Below, piece by piece: positions 27,338 to 37,930 of a DNA stretch of 64,000 nt. Origin of the DNA: Barnesiella intestinihominis YIT 11860. GTDB taxonomy: Bacteria; Bacteroidota; Bacteroidia; Bacteroidales; Barnesiellaceae. The position numbers were made by a program, and so were the translations under genes. The notes under the pieces are model-generated. The model saw only the letters and a program-made list of their open reading frames with translations. It searched no databases and had not been told where the DNA came from. Positions within the stretch are counted from its first letter, which is position 1; every line of letters starts with the position of its first letter. The stretch covers positions 434,001 through 498,000 of the forward strand of contig NZ_JH815204.1 in assembly GCF_000296465.1 (NCBI RefSeq), in the 5' to 3' direction.

Positions 27338-27741
27338 ATAAAGGTAGTTAAAGGTTAGATGTTCGATTGCAAAATTAAAAATTTATTTGATAAGTTATTT
27401 ATTTCGGTTACTAATTATTAGTAACTCTTTTTATTTCTTCTCATTGTAAAAAAAGAAAATTTATAAACTGTTTTTATCGAGGTGTTTCTTTTTATATTAC
27501 TCTCGTTTTTACAGTTGATTTTTAAAGTTGGAAACTTTTTAAGCTTCTTGAAAATATAATGTTTTGATAACTAGAATATTATTTGTTTGATTTGGGAAAC
27601 TTTTTGAAAATTGAAAATTTAAAAATGATATTGTTTGCGTATGTAGAATGTTTTTTATAAACTTGCACCGTAAATCTTTTTCATCAAGAAACCTTTGTCT
27701 AAATTAAGTAAATTAACGAAAACTGAAAAACATTTTATCTC
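27338..27741. other. AT-rich intergenic region before nrdJ
   Basis: A 404-base, strongly AT-rich gap between divergent genes, so it must contain both promoters. I see a perfect 9-bp palindrome around 27407-27425 followed by T-rich sequence, and an AAACCTTTG near 27693 that resembles a -7 box. I see no cobalamin riboswitch and no convincing NrdR boxes. Confidence 0.4.
27407..27425. repeat. Palindrome upstream of nitroreductase/nrdJ
   Basis: GTTACTAAT-T-ATTAGTAAC: two perfect 9-base arms around one base. It may be an operator; T-rich sequence follows on the plus strand, but no gene upstream needs a terminator there. Confidence 0.45.
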
Positions 27742-30279
27742 GTGGAACCAATTGTTTATACTTACGACGAAGCATATCAGGCCTCGTTGGAGTATTTTAA
27801 AGGTGATGAGCTGGCGGCCCGTGTGTGGGTTAACAAGTATGCTCTAAAAGATTCGTATGGGAATATTTATGAAAAGACTCCCGACGATATGCATTGGCGT
27901 ATCGCTAATGAAATTGCTCGTATAGAGCAAAAATATCCTAATCCTCTTTCGGCACAGGAACTGTTCGATTTAATGAAAGGTTTCCGTTATATCGTACCGC
28001 AGGGAAGTCCTATGAGCGGTATTGGAAACAATTATCAGGTAGGGTCGTTGTCCAACTGTTTTGTAATCGGTCTCGACGGAGCACCGGATTCCTATGGAGG
28101 GATTATAAAAATCGACGAAGAGCAAGTTCAATTAATGAAACGTCGGGGAGGAGTCGGTCACGATTTGTCTCATATTCGGCCCAAAGGGTCTCCGGTAAAA
28201 AACTCGGCTTTGACTTCTACGGGTTTGGTTCCGTTTATGGAACGCTATTCCAATTCCACGCGTGAAGTTGCTCAGGACGGTCGTAGAGGAGCTTTAATGT
28301 TATCGGTTTCTATTAAGCATCCCGATTCGGAATCGTTTATTGATGCCAAAATGGTCGAAGGACGGGTGACAGGAGCTAATGTGTCGGTGAAAATTCACGA
28401 TGATTTTATGGAGGCTGCCATTGCCGGAAAAGCTTATCGGCAACAATATCCCATCGATTCCGACGATCCGAAAGTAACGAAAGAGGTCGATGCGCAGGCT
28501 ATTTGGAAAAAGATAGTACATAATGCTTGGAAGTCGGCCGAACCCGGAGTTCTATTTTGGGATACCATTATCAGAGAGTCTGTTCCCGACTGTTATGCCG
28601 ACTTAGGTTTCAAAACAGTGTCGACCAATCCTTGTGGAGAAATACCCTTGTGTCCTTATGATAGTTGCCGTCTGTTAGCGATAAACTTGTACTCCTATGT
28701 GGTCAATCCTTTTACGAAAGAAGCTTATTTCGATTTCGATTTGTTCCGTAAACACGTAGGATTGGCTCAGCGAATGATGGACGATATCATCGATCTCGAA
28801 ATGGAGAAAATCGATAAGATCATAGAGAAAATCAAATCCGATCCCGAGACCGACGAGGTAAAATGTACAGAGCTTAACTTGTGGTACAAGATTCAAAAAC
28901 GCACTTTGCAAGGGCGTCGTACCGGCGTGGGCACAACTGCCGAGGGCGATATGATTGCCGCGTTAGGACTTCGTTATGGAACCGAAGAGGCTACCGATTT
29001 TTCTGAGAAAGTACATCGTTCGTTGGCACTTGCGGCTTATCGTTCGTCGGTTTCGATGGCAAAAGAGCGTGGGGCTTTCTCGATTTTCGATGCCGGTAGG
29101 GAAGTCGATAACCCGTTTATCAATCGGTTGAAAAAGGAAGACGAGGAACTATATCGGGATATGTGCAAGTACGGGCGTCGGAATATTGCCTGTCTGACTA
29201 TCGCACCCACGGGAACAACGAGCTTGATGACACAAACTACATCGGGAATCGAACCGGTATTTATGCCTGTTTATCGCCGTCGCCGTAAAGTGAACCCCAA
29301 TGATCCTGAGGTTCGTATCGACTATGTCGATGAGACGGGAGATGCTTTTGAAGAGTACGTGGTTTATCATCACAAATTCATCACTTGGATGCAGGTGAAT
29401 GGTATCGAAGTGAAAGAGAACTATACACAGGAAGAAGTCGATGCGTTGGTGGCTCGTTCGCCTTATTATAAAGCTACGGCTAACGATATCGACTGGTTGC
29501 AGAAAGTTCGTATGCAAGGCCGCATTCAAAGGTGGGTGGACCACTCGATTAGCGTGACGATCAATTTACCTTCCGATGTCAGTGAAGAGATGGTGGGTCA
29601 GCTATATGTAGAGGCATGGCGTTCTGGCTGTAAGGGGTGTACCGTTTATCGCGATGGTTCCCGGTCGGGAGTTCTCATCTCTGCCAAGAAGGAGGAGAAG
29701 AAACCCGTTGCGGCTATCAATGAACCGGCCGAGACATTGGTCCGTCCTATCGAGTTGGAGGCAGACGTGGTTCGTTTCCAGAATAATAAAGAAAAATGGA
29801 TTGCCTTTGTCGGTTTGAAAGACGGAAAACCGTACGAGATCTTTACCGGTTTGGCCGATGACGATGACGGTATTTTTTGTCCGAAGAATGTGGTCAAGGG
29901 AAAAATTGTGAAAGCTGTGAATGAAGATGGTACGAAGCGGTACGACTTCCAGTTCTCCAATAAGCGTGGTTACAAGACTACTATCGAGGGGTTGTCCGAT
30001 AAATTCAATCCGGAATATTGGAATTATGCCAAGCTGATATCGGGGGTTCTCCGGTACGGAATGCCTATTCCGCAGGTATTGAAATTGGTTTCGAGCCTTG
30101 AATTGGATAGTCAGTCTATCAACAGTTGGAAAAACGGGGTCGAGCGAGCTTTGAAGAAATATCTGCCCAATGGGACTAAGGCTAACGGGCAGACTTGTCC
30201 TCATTGCGGAAATGAGACGCTCATTTATCAAGAAGGCTGTCTCATTTGTACGTCGTGCGGAACTTCCAAATGTGGATAA
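27742..30279 (+). CDS. nrdJ: Adenosylcobalamin-dependent ribonucleotide reductase
   Basis: An 845-residue class II reductase that makes deoxyribonucleotides with coenzyme B12. The start is GTG at 27742; no in-frame ATG lies nearby. Recognisable parts are SMSGIGNNYQVGSLSNCFV near residue 95, RRGGVGHDLSHIRPKGS, STNPCGEIPLCPYDSCRL with the active-site cysteine region, and IAPTGTTSLM. The C-terminus has a zinc-ribbon-like CPHCG...CTSCG, common in this subgroup. It does not need oxygen, which suits an anaerobe. A terminator follows directly. Confidence 0.95.
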   Translation: MEPIVYTYDEAYQASLEYFKGDELAARVWVNKYALKDSYGNIYEKTPDDMHWRIANEIARIEQKYPNPLSAQELFDLMKGFRYIVPQGSPMSGIGNNYQVGSLSNCFVIGLDGAPDSYGGIIKIDEEQVQLMKRRGGVGHDLSHIRPKGSPVKNSALTSTGLVPFMERYSNSTREVAQDGRRGALMLSVSIKHPDSESFIDAKMVEGRVTGANVSVKIHDDFMEAAIAGKAYRQQYPIDSDDPKVTKEVDAQAIWKKIVHNAWKSAEPGVLFWDTIIRESVPDCYADLGFKTVSTNPCGEIPLCPYDSCRLLAINLYSYVVNPFTKEAYFDFDLFRKHVGLAQRMMDDIIDLEMEKIDKIIEKIKSDPETDEVKCTELNLWYKIQKRTLQGRRTGVGTTAEGDMIAALGLRYGTEEATDFSEKVHRSLALAAYRSSVSMAKERGAFSIFDAGREVDNPFINRLKKEDEELYRDMCKYGRRNIACLTIAPTGTTSLMTQTTSGIEPVFMPVYRRRRKVNPNDPEVRIDYVDETGDAFEEYVVYHHKFITWMQVNGIEVKENYTQEEVDALVARSPYYKATANDIDWLQKVRMQGRIQRWVDHSISVTINLPSDVSEEMVGQLYVEAWRSGCKGCTVYRDGSRSGVLISAKKEEKKPVAAINEPAETLVRPIELEADVVRFQNNKEKWIAFVGLKDGKPYEIFTGLADDDDGIFCPKNVVKGKIVKAVNEDGTKRYDFQFSNKRGYKTTIEGLSDKFNPEYWNYAKLISGVLRYGMPIPQVLKLVSSLELDSQSINSWKNGVERALKKYLPNGTKANGQTCPHCGNETLIYQEGCLICTSCGTSKCG

Positions 30280-30308
30280 TATTCGAGCGACAAATATAGA
30301 CCAAAAGG

Positions 30309-30338
30309 CAAAAGCGAACTATCATAGGTTCGCTTTTG
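30309..30338 (+). terminator. Terminator after nrdJ
   Basis: A perfect 11-bp stem (30309-30319 with 30328-30338), 8-base loop, then a run of six T's. Confidence 0.9.
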
Positions 30339-30420
30339 TTTTTTAGAAAAAAGGTATGAAGAAGAGCATTTGTTTTGTCGGAAAGTTCTTACCTTTATGA
30401 TTAAAATATAGGATATAGCG

Positions 30421-33102
30421 ATGAAAATAACATTCGAGATATATTATCATACTCGATGGGGCGAAAGTTTATTTCTCTCCGGGGACATAGATGAGCTTGG
30501 TGCAAATGAAGATAATCGGGCTGTTATGATGGATTATCAAGGTGATGGGCTATGGAAATATACAATGGAACTTCCGGCCTCTGCAAAGAAATTCCATTAT
30601 GAATATCTGGTAAAGTCCGGGGAGGGAATCCGTCGGGAGTGGGGGAGTCCTCATAGTTTCTCTCCGGGGAAGAATGCCGCGGAATATCGTTTGGTCGATC
30701 GATGGCGCGATGTCCCTGCCGATTTGCCTTTTTATTCATCGGCATTCATTCAAGGTATATTCTTTCGACAACACGCCGATTCTGTCGTAGAAACGATAGA
30801 ACCGGGGACGCTCACCGTTAAGGTTGACGCGTCGCAACTAAGGCCCGATGAGAGGCTCGTTATGGTCGGCGACTGTCCAGAATTGGGCGATTGGGACGTT
30901 TTAAAAGCCCCGTTATTGAATGATTCTGCTTTTCCGGAGTGGCAGATAACCCTCGATGGGAAACAACTGAAATTCCCGTTTGAGTATAAGTTCGTTATCG
31001 TGCGTACCCATCAACGGGAAGTTGTTGCTTGGGAGACGGGAGAGAACCGTATTTGCCGGGAGAAACCGCAAAATCCTTCTGAGGCCGTGGTGGTTTCGGG
31101 ACTTCGCTTCAACGGTTCCGAATCGCAGTGGAGGGGAGCCGGGACGGCGATTCCGGTATTTTCTCTCCGTACGGATTATGGGTTCGGCATAGGGGAGTTT
31201 ATCGATTTGAAATATTTGGTAGATTGGGCGTTAAGAACAGGACAGTCGTTTATACAGCTACTCCCGGTGAATGATACGACGATGTCGGGTACATGGCAAG
31301 ACTCCTATCCCTATAATGCCAACTCTACTTTTGCTTTGCATCCGCAGTACCTTCGGTTATCCGAAGTCGGGTATTTGAACGACGAGGTGGAGCAAGTCCG
31401 CTTCGATGCGTTGCGAGAAGAATTGAACCGGTTGCCCGATGTCGATTACGAGCGGGTGAACCGTGCGAAGATGGAATATTTGAGACTTTTGTTCGAGGAG
31501 CAGGGCGAGGCTACGCTATCGAGCGACGGATTCAAAGCCTTTTTTCGGGATAATAGCTTTTGGTTACGTCCTTACGCAGCATTTTGCAGTTTGAGAGACC
31601 GATTTGGAACTGCCAATTTTAGCTGTTGGGAAGAACATTCGTTTTACGATGAATCGGCCATTGCCGACTATTGTGCCGTGTGGAGTCCGTGGTATAAATC
31701 GGTCGCATTGTATTATTATATTCAGTATCATTTGCATGTTCAATTATCCGAAGTCAAGGAGTATGCCCATCGGGCAGGAGTGGTTTTGAAAGGCGATATT
31801 CCCATAGGAATCAGTCGTACCAGTGTCGATGCGTGGGTCAATCCGCAACTCTTTCACATGGATAGTCAGGCAGGGGCGCCACCCGACGATTTCTCGATAG
31901 AAGGCCAGAACTGGGGATTTCCCACGTATAATTGGGAGGTCATGGCTCGTGATGGATATGCGTGGTGGAAAGCCCGGTTGCGCAAGATGTCGGAGTATTT
32001 CGATGCTTACCGGATTGATCATATTTTGGGCTTTTTCAGAATTTGGGAAATTCCGTTCAATGCCGTTCATGGTCTGCTGGGACACTTTAATCCGGCGTTA
32101 CCGTTCTCTCCAGAAGAGTTGCAGGGATACGGATTCCGTTTTGATGCTTCGTGGCAAACGGTTCCTTATATTCGGGAAGATTTTTTGGACGAGATTTTCG
32201 GTGCATATACCGGAGAAGTGAAAGAGCGGTTCTTGGTACATAAGGGAGATGGACGATGGGATTTGAATGTCTTGGTTGATACTCAGCGTAAGATAGTCGG
32301 ATATTTCTCCGGGGCGAGTGACGATATGAGTATTTTGATAAGAGACGGGTTGATGCGGCTTATCGACGATGTCCTTTTCCTCGAAGATCCCGATCGTCCG
32401 GGGTATTATCACCCACGTATCTCGGCTCAGCATACACATGTTTATCATAGCCTCGATGAAGATCAGAAGTCTTGTTTCAATCGTTTGTATGACGATTTTT
32501 ATTACCATCGTCACGATGTTTTTTGGAAAGACGAGGCGTTGCGGAAGTTACCTGCTCTCATCTCGTCGACCGACATGCTGGTCTGTGGCGAAGATTTGGG
32601 AATGATCCCGCACTGCGTTCCCGAAGTGATGGAGCGTTTACAGATACTCTCGTTGGAAATCCAACGAATGCCTAAGGAGTCTTGGCGTGAATTTGGGGAT
32701 ACATGGGCTTATCCCTATCGATCGGTATGTACGACCTCGACTCACGATATGTCGGGAATAAGGGCATGGTGGGAAGAGGATAGAGCTCGAACACAACGAT
32801 TTTTCAATGAAATTCTCGGCGAACAGGGCGAGGCTCCTTATTTCTGTGAACCGTGGATTTGCGAGAGGATAGTCGAGTTGAATCTCTTTTCTCCTTCGAT
32901 GCTTGCTATTTTACCGTTACAGGATTGGCTGTCGATAGACGGGCGGTTACGTCGGGAAAATCCGCAGGAGGAGCGGATAAATATACCGGCTCATTCCCGT
33001 CACTATTGGCGATACCGCATGCACTTGTCGATAGAACAGCTTTTGGAAGAAGGGGTATTTAATACCCGCCTTCGGGAATTGATTGAACGTAGCGGGAGAT
33101 AG
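30421..33102 (+). CDS. malQ: 4-alpha-glucanotransferase with two CBM20 domains
   Basis: An 893-residue GH77 disproportionating enzyme. Residues about 1-100 and 127-220 are two CBM20 starch-binding modules, each with the pattern VxVxGxxxELGxW. The catalytic domain (about 235-890) shows YPYNANSTFALHPQYL, then DAYRIDHILGFFRIWEIP around the nucleophile, CGEDLGMIP with the acid/base, and STHDMSGIRAWW. The tandem-CBM20 layout is that of plant DPE2 and Bacteroidetes MalQ, which act on maltose and glycogen-like glucans. A TACCTTTA 30 bases upstream is a weak -7 box. Confidence 0.94.
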   Translation: MKITFEIYYHTRWGESLFLSGDIDELGANEDNRAVMMDYQGDGLWKYTMELPASAKKFHYEYLVKSGEGIRREWGSPHSFSPGKNAAEYRLVDRWRDVPADLPFYSSAFIQGIFFRQHADSVVETIEPGTLTVKVDASQLRPDERLVMVGDCPELGDWDVLKAPLLNDSAFPEWQITLDGKQLKFPFEYKFVIVRTHQREVVAWETGENRICREKPQNPSEAVVVSGLRFNGSESQWRGAGTAIPVFSLRTDYGFGIGEFIDLKYLVDWALRTGQSFIQLLPVNDTTMSGTWQDSYPYNANSTFALHPQYLRLSEVGYLNDEVEQVRFDALREELNRLPDVDYERVNRAKMEYLRLLFEEQGEATLSSDGFKAFFRDNSFWLRPYAAFCSLRDRFGTANFSCWEEHSFYDESAIADYCAVWSPWYKSVALYYYIQYHLHVQLSEVKEYAHRAGVVLKGDIPIGISRTSVDAWVNPQLFHMDSQAGAPPDDFSIEGQNWGFPTYNWEVMARDGYAWWKARLRKMSEYFDAYRIDHILGFFRIWEIPFNAVHGLLGHFNPALPFSPEELQGYGFRFDASWQTVPYIREDFLDEIFGAYTGEVKERFLVHKGDGRWDLNVLVDTQRKIVGYFSGASDDMSILIRDGLMRLIDDVLFLEDPDRPGYYHPRISAQHTHVYHSLDEDQKSCFNRLYDDFYYHRHDVFWKDEALRKLPALISSTDMLVCGEDLGMIPHCVPEVMERLQILSLEIQRMPKESWREFGDTWAYPYRSVCTTSTHDMSGIRAWWEEDRARTQRFFNEILGEQGEAPYFCEPWICERIVELNLFSPSMLAILPLQDWLSIDGRLRRENPQEERINIPAHSRHYWRYRMHLSIEQLLEEGVFNTRLRELIERSGR

Positions 33103-33108
33103 GGGCTT

Positions 33109-34056
33109 TTACAAGGCATATCCCTCGAAATCGTATAGCACTGTCGACAGATAACGTTCTCCCGTATCGGGTAAAAGTACGACGATTGTTTTGCCTTTGT
33201 TTTCGGGTAATTGAGCCAATCGGGTAGCTGCGAAAACAGCTGCTCCGGAGGAGATACCTACTAATAGACCCTCTGCCGCTGTCAGTTCTCTACTGGTGCG
33301 AATGGCATCGTCGTTGCTTACGGGGATTATTTGATCGACTACGGAAGCATCGAATGTCTTGGGAACGAACCCGGCGCCGATGCCCTGTATTTTATGGGAT
33401 CCGGCTTTACCTCCCGATAGAACCGGCGAGTCTTTCGGTTCTACGGCTACGATTTTTATAGCAGGGTTGTGTTTTTTTAGTCCGGTTCCTACGCCGCTGA
33501 TGGTTCCTCCTGTACCTACTCCGGCGACGAATATATCGATTTTGCCTTCGGTGTCTCTCCATATTTCTTCGGACGTTGTTTTCGCATGAATGGCGGGATT
33601 GGCAGGGTTTTCGAATTGTTGCAGAATGATGCTTCCCTCTATCTCTTCATTCAGTTCTTTCGCCTTTTGAATGGCTCCTGCCATACCTTCACTACCGGGA
33701 GTAAGGATTAACTGTGCTCCCAATGCTTTGAGCAGATTGCGCCTTTCCATGCTCATCGTATCGGGCATGGTCAGTATGAGCCGATAGCCTCTTGCTGCCG
33801 AAACGAATGCGAGACCTACACCTGTATTTCCGCTTGTGGGTTCTATAATTGTGGCATGAGATTTCAACAGCCCTTTTTGTTCGGCCTCTTCTATCATAGA
33901 TAAAGCGATACGGTCTTTTACACTCCCGGCCGGATTGAAGTATTCCAGTTTAGCGACCAGTATTCCGTTCAACTCGTGTTTTTTATTGTAATTCGAGAGT
34001 TCCAATAGAGGGGTATTCCCTATCAAGTCGGTTAGACTTTTGGCTATTTTCTTCAT
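33109..34056 (-). CDS. cysK: Cysteine synthase A
   Basis: A 315-residue O-acetylserine sulfhydrylase that makes cysteine from O-acetylserine and sulfide with PLP. The Schiff-base lysine is in [11 protein letters not shown], the phosphate-binding loops are [11 protein letters not shown] and [10 protein letters not shown], and the C-terminus has GISSGAA and [12 protein letters not shown]. The start is ATG 34056; upstream in-frame sequence is not credible. It converges with malQ with only six bases between stop codons. Confidence 0.96.
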   Translation of the reverse strand: MKKIAKSLTDLIGNTPLLELSNYNKKHELNGILVAKLEYFNPAGSVKDRIALSMIEEAEQKGLLKSHATIIEPTSGNTGVGLAFVSAARGYRLILTMPDTMSMERRNLLKALGAQLILTPGSEGMAGAIQKAKELNEEIEGSIILQQFENPANPAIHAKTTSEEIWRDTEGKIDIFVAGVGTGGTISGVGTGLKKHNPAIKIVAVEPKDSPVLSGGKAGSHKIQGIGAGFVPKTFDASVVDQIIPVSNDDAIRTSRELTAAEGLLVGISSGAAVFAATRLAQLPENKGKTIVVLLPDTGERYLSTVLYDFEGYAL

Positions 34057-34077
34057 GTTTATATATTTATGGTGATA

Positions 34078-34107
34078 CAAAGATAGTGCAAACGAGGGCA
34101 GGAGCAA
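34078..34107 (-). promoter_or_regulatory. Promoter of cysK in a repeat-like segment
   Basis: On the minus strand TTG (34107-34105), a 19-base spacer and TATCTTTG (34085-34078), 22 bases before the start codon. The segment GCAAACGAGGGCA between them matches the tail of the dispersed repeat seen before sdaA. Confidence 0.75.
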
Positions 34108-34161
34108 ATTAATTTGATGATATCAAGTGGAGCTTATATTTGTTTTAGTATTGAAAGTCTG

Positions 34162-35499
34162 TTAATCTCCCTTTTCGATACGTTCTGTCTCACTTTCATG
34201 TACGAATGTTTCTTTGATTGCAAATACGCACAAAGCTCCCGCGAATAACAGAATACCCGAAATCCCCAACATGACGGGCTGGCTACCGCCTAACCATCGT
34301 AGCAGAGAACCACCTACTAAGGCCGCGAGAATTTGGGGAACACAGATCGTGCCGTTGAACAGTCCTAAATAGGCTCCCATGTTTTTCCCCGAGATGGAAT
34401 TGGTGAGGATCGTGAAGGGTAGAGCCAATATGGCTGCCCAAGCACAACCAATGAGGAAGAAAGGCAGGAACATCAGATAGGCATTGTGAATGAAAGGAAC
34501 CAGTGTGAAACCGGCTCCGCCGATAAGTAGGCTGAGGCTATATGCCGCTTTTCTGTTTTTTATCAAGGGGAGAAGCGGGGCCCAACATACCGAGCCTATG
34601 GCTTGTATGGCGAATAATACGCCCGTCCAGTTCCCGGCTGATTGGTAGCCGGGAGAAGCCGGATCGGTCGAGTGCCAGACGTTGTCGGCGATGGCTCCTG
34701 TGGAATAGGTCCACATATACATGAAAGCCGACCAACAGAAAAACTGAACGAGACCGACCGTCCAGAAAACTTTCGGAGCGTGGCGCAGTAGGGATATGAA
34801 ATTATTCTTCTCTGTCAGTTCTTTGTCCGAAATTTGGTGAAATTTTTGGAATTCCGCAGGTGGCATTTCTTTCACCCGTATCGAAGAATAGAGGGTACAC
34901 AGTATCAATATGGCTGCCCCTCCGTAGAAAGAGAAAATTACCGAATCGGGGATAACTCCGGGGGCTGCGATATTGCTGATACCGATATAGGTGAACAGGA
35001 TAGGGAACAAGTAGCCGACTAAACTTCCGGCATTGGAAAGGAAACTTTGTATGGAGTAAGCGAGTCCTTTTTGCCGTTCGTTGACCATATCGCCTACCAA
35101 CATTTTGAAAGGTTGCATGGCCATATTGATAGATGTGTCCAACATCATGAGGGCTATTAACCCGAACCACATTGCATGGATATATCCCTTGAATGAAGCG
35201 GCATTAGGCAATAGGCACATGACTGCTACGGCAATGGCCGAGCCGGCGATAAGGTATGGAATACGTCGTCCGAAACGATTCCAAGTGCGGTCGCTCAATG
35301 CGCCTACGATAGGTTGTACGATAATTCCCGCTAACGGAGGAAGTATCCAGAAATAACTTAAATTATGCGGATCGGCCCCTAAGGTGGCGAATATCCGGCT
35401 AATGTTGGCGCTTTGAAGAGCATAGGCTATCTGAACGCCGAAGAATCCGAAACTAATATCCCATAGCCTTCGGAAACTTAAATCGGGTTTTACTCTCAT
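34162..35499 (-). CDS. MFS sugar transporter, SLC45-like
   Basis: A 445-residue transporter with about 12 hydrophobic segments. The opening [22 protein letters not shown] and the loop [18 protein letters not shown] (MFS motif A) are typical of the SLC45/sucrose-proton symporter group of Bacteroidetes. It likely imports a disaccharide or oligosaccharide with protons. Nearness to malQ (one gene away, other strand) hints at alpha-glucans, but they are not cotranscribed. Confidence 0.85.
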   Translation of the reverse strand: MRVKPDLSFRRLWDISFGFFGVQIAYALQSANISRIFATLGADPHNLSYFWILPPLAGIIVQPIVGALSDRTWNRFGRRIPYLIAGSAIAVAVMCLLPNAASFKGYIHAMWFGLIALMMLDTSINMAMQPFKMLVGDMVNERQKGLAYSIQSFLSNAGSLVGYLFPILFTYIGISNIAAPGVIPDSVIFSFYGGAAILILCTLYSSIRVKEMPPAEFQKFHQISDKELTEKNNFISLLRHAPKVFWTVGLVQFFCWSAFMYMWTYSTGAIADNVWHSTDPASPGYQSAGNWTGVLFAIQAIGSVCWAPLLPLIKNRKAAYSLSLLIGGAGFTLVPFIHNAYLMFLPFFLIGCAWAAILALPFTILTNSISGKNMGAYLGLFNGTICVPQILAALVGGSLLRWLGGSQPVMLGISGILLFAGALCVFAIKETFVHESETERIEKGD

Positions 35500-35549
35500 T
35501 CCATCGAAAAGAGAGGAGCATTGGGTTTATTGTAAATCCGTTGTTCTGT

Positions 35550-36398
35550 TTATTCCGGGAAGGTCATGCCATACAGTTTCTCTATTTCCTGAGGCCAAAG
35601 GTTCTCATTCGGAGTTTCGAGAATCAACGGTATGTTATCAAAACGCTTATCTTGCATTAATCGTTCAAAGAACCCCATACCCAATACGCCTGCGCCTAAA
35701 CTGTCGTGACGGTCTACACGGGAGTCGAGTCCTTTTTTAGCATCGTTCAGGTGCATTCCTCGCAAGTATTCGAATCCGATAATCCGGTCGAATTCCCGCC
35801 AAGTCGCATCATATCCTTCGGCTGTCGCCAAATCGTAACCTCCGGCAAAAGCATGGCAGGAATCTATGCAGACTCCTACACGACTTTTGTCCTCTATCCA
35901 GTCGATGATAACCGCTAAATGCTCGAACTTGAATCCTACGTTACTGCCTTGCCCGGCCGTGTTTTCTATAACGGCGGTAACCCCATCGGTCTTTTCGAGA
36001 GCCAAATTGATCGATTGGGCGATACGGGCTAGACACTCGTCGGTCGAAATCTCTTTCAAGTGACTGCCGGGGTGGAAATTCAATAGTTTCAATCCCAGCT
36101 GTTCGCAACGTCGCATTTCGTCCAGAAAAGCCACCCGAGATTTGGTCAGCCCTTCTTCCTGAGGATGTCCGAGGTTGATTAGGTAGCTGTCATGCGGTAG
36201 TATATATTGGGGTGAGAATCCGTATTTTTCGCAATTCTCCTTGAACAGTTCTATGCTTTTGTCCGATAACGGAGGCGATTGCCATTGCCTTTGATTTTTT
36301 GTGAACAAGGCGAAGGCTTTGGCCCCTATGGCATGTGCGTTTACCGGAGCGTTTTCTACACCGCCCGCAGCACTTACGTGGGCTCCTATAAATTTCAT
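35550..36398 (-). CDS. nfo: Endonuclease IV
   Basis: A 282-residue AP endonuclease that cleaves DNA at abasic sites. It shows the TIM-barrel zinc-ligand motifs of the family: GAHVSAAGG at the start, [56 protein letters not shown] and LETPNE near the end. All expected metal ligands appear present. A TAGTTTTG on the minus strand (complement at 36425-36432) may be its -7 box. Confidence 0.96.
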   Translation of the reverse strand: MKFIGAHVSAAGGVENAPVNAHAIGAKAFALFTKNQRQWQSPPLSDKSIELFKENCEKYGFSPQYILPHDSYLINLGHPQEEGLTKSRVAFLDEMRRCEQLGLKLLNFHPGSHLKEISTDECLARIAQSINLALEKTDGVTAVIENTAGQGSNVGFKFEHLAVIIDWIEDKSRVGVCIDSCHAFAGGYDLATAEGYDATWREFDRIIGFEYLRGMHLNDAKKGLDSRVDRHDSLGAGVLGMGFFERLMQDKRFDNIPLILETPNENLWPQEIEKLYGMTFPE

Positions 36399-36516
36399 GA
36401 TTCCGGTCGTTTTTGTTCTTTAAGCAAAACTACAAAAAAAGCCGATTGCTGCCGAGATGAATGAGTTAAGATTTGAGATGGTTCCTGAAAACTTCTTTAT
36501 CTTTGTGAGTACGAAG

Positions 36517-36592
36517 ATAGGATGCGGTTCGGTATAGCCAAATCGGAAATGGGGTTTCCGTTTGTCTCTGCTCTCACCTTTCGCTATCTTTG
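36517..36592 (+). repeat. Dispersed promoter-bearing repeat, copy 3
   Basis: A 76-bp unit almost identical to the reverse complement of 12204-12279. It ends TATCTTTG 20 bases before the next gene, and another TATCTTTG (36498-36505) sits just before it. Confidence 0.8.
36562..36592 (+). promoter_or_regulatory. Promoter of the thioredoxin-fold lipoprotein gene
   Basis: TTG (36562-36564), a 20-base spacer and TATCTTTG (36585-36592), all inside the repeat copy and 20 bases before the ATG. Confidence 0.75.
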
Positions 36593-36611
36593 TAGTTACA
36601 AAGTATAGAGT

Positions 36612-37796
36612 ATGAATAAGGTATATCATTGGATATTTTTTCTGCTATTGCTCGCCGGTTGTCAGGATAGAACGGATTCGTCATACGTGATTACAGGAAA
36701 AGTGGTTAACTCGCTGACTGACGGGAATGTCGTTTATTTGTCTCATAGTAACGGAGATGAATTGGTGAATTTGGACAGTGCGATAGTCGATGGCGGAGTT
36801 TTTTCTTTTCACGGAGTACAGGAGGAACCGATTATGGCTTATCTGCGGTTTAACCGTTATCTCGATTCTTTGGCTGTGCCCGTGTTATTTGTGTTGGAAA
36901 ATGGAGCGATGGAGGCGGTGATGGATACTTCGTATTCGAGTGTCGCAGGGACGGAGCAGAATAACATATTCGAGGAATATAAACGGGAGGCGTATCGCCT
37001 CGATTCTTTACGCCGTTGTTTGCATAGCCATTACGTCGAACAGGTGGAGAAGCGTATGATGGATGCCGGTTTGGAACAATCGATGTGCGATGAGGATTTT
37101 CGTTTGAGCAGCCAAGAGGAGAAGCTGGCCTACCGGTTTATTCGACGGAATCATTATTCACCGGCTGCGATATGGGTGCTGGAACAGATGCAAAGCCGTT
37201 TCGATGAAGATGAGTTGCGAAGCCTTTTGTCGGGATTCGGTGGGCGAAGCAAGAATGCGCAGATATTGTCCGATATTTCTTTGCGCTTGCGTAATGCCGA
37301 TAAAGTCGAGCCGGGAAATCCGTATGTAGATGTTCCATTGATAGAGTATTCGGGACGGAAAGAGAATCTGTCGGGATATATAGGATATGCGAGATATACG
37401 GCTATTGGCTTTTGGCGTTCGGATAGCGAGCCTTCTTGCCGGGATATGACGAAATTCGGAGAACTGTATCGGGCGTATGGTTATCGGGGCGCGACCTTTT
37501 TGTCTGTTTCGTTGGATAAAAAACGGGATATATGGCGGGAAAAAGTGAGAACTTTGGGACTGCCTTCACATCACTGTGCGGCTGCGGAACCCGATGTAAT
37601 CGAAACCCGATATGCTCTGGTGTCGGTTCCCAATTTTATGCTTATCGCCCCCGATGGGTCCATCGATTCCCGCAACCTGACGGTGACACAGTTGGAACAG
37701 AGGCTGCAAGAACTGTTACCCTATCGGGCGAGAAGAGATACTGCTGTGTCGTCTGTGCCGGATACCACTGGATTTGTGAAACGATCGTCAATATAG
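36612..37796 (+). CDS. DUF4369/TlpA-like lipoprotein with degenerate redox site
   Basis: A 394-residue lipoprotein: signal peptide with lipobox LLAGC, a DUF4369 N-terminal domain (ITGKVVNSLTDGNVVYLSH), a helical middle, and a thioredoxin/AhpC-TSA-like C-terminal domain (about 240-370) with the cis-proline-type segment VSVPNFMLIAPDG. Relatives carry a WCGPC site after the first strand. Here that place reads FWRSDSEPSCRDM, so the first cysteine is lost and only one remains. It is therefore unlikely to be a normal disulfide reductase. Such proteins sit in the periplasm and are numerous in Bacteroidales. Confidence 0.8.
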   Translation: MNKVYHWIFFLLLLAGCQDRTDSSYVITGKVVNSLTDGNVVYLSHSNGDELVNLDSAIVDGGVFSFHGVQEEPIMAYLRFNRYLDSLAVPVLFVLENGAMEAVMDTSYSSVAGTEQNNIFEEYKREAYRLDSLRRCLHSHYVEQVEKRMMDAGLEQSMCDEDFRLSSQEEKLAYRFIRRNHYSPAAIWVLEQMQSRFDEDELRSLLSGFGGRSKNAQILSDISLRLRNADKVEPGNPYVDVPLIEYSGRKENLSGYIGYARYTAIGFWRSDSEPSCRDMTKFGELYRAYGYRGATFLSVSLDKKRDIWREKVRTLGLPSHHCAAAEPDVIETRYALVSVPNFMLIAPDGSIDSRNLTVTQLEQRLQELLPYRARRDTAVSSVPDTTGFVKRSSI

Positions 37797-37930
37797 TTCG
37801 TCTCCACAATACTCGGCAATGTCGTAGTAATGAGATTTTTTCATATTGCAAGTATGTAATTTGTCTAAAAATGGGAATCAAGGCAAAATAGAACTTCTGC
37901 CTTGACTCTACATAGAGATCCCCTCTGCCT

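Noticed and set aside
27338-27741. Cobalamin riboswitch before B12-dependent nrdJ
   Set aside because: The gap is extremely AT-rich and lacks any B12-box-like or GC-rich helix pattern.
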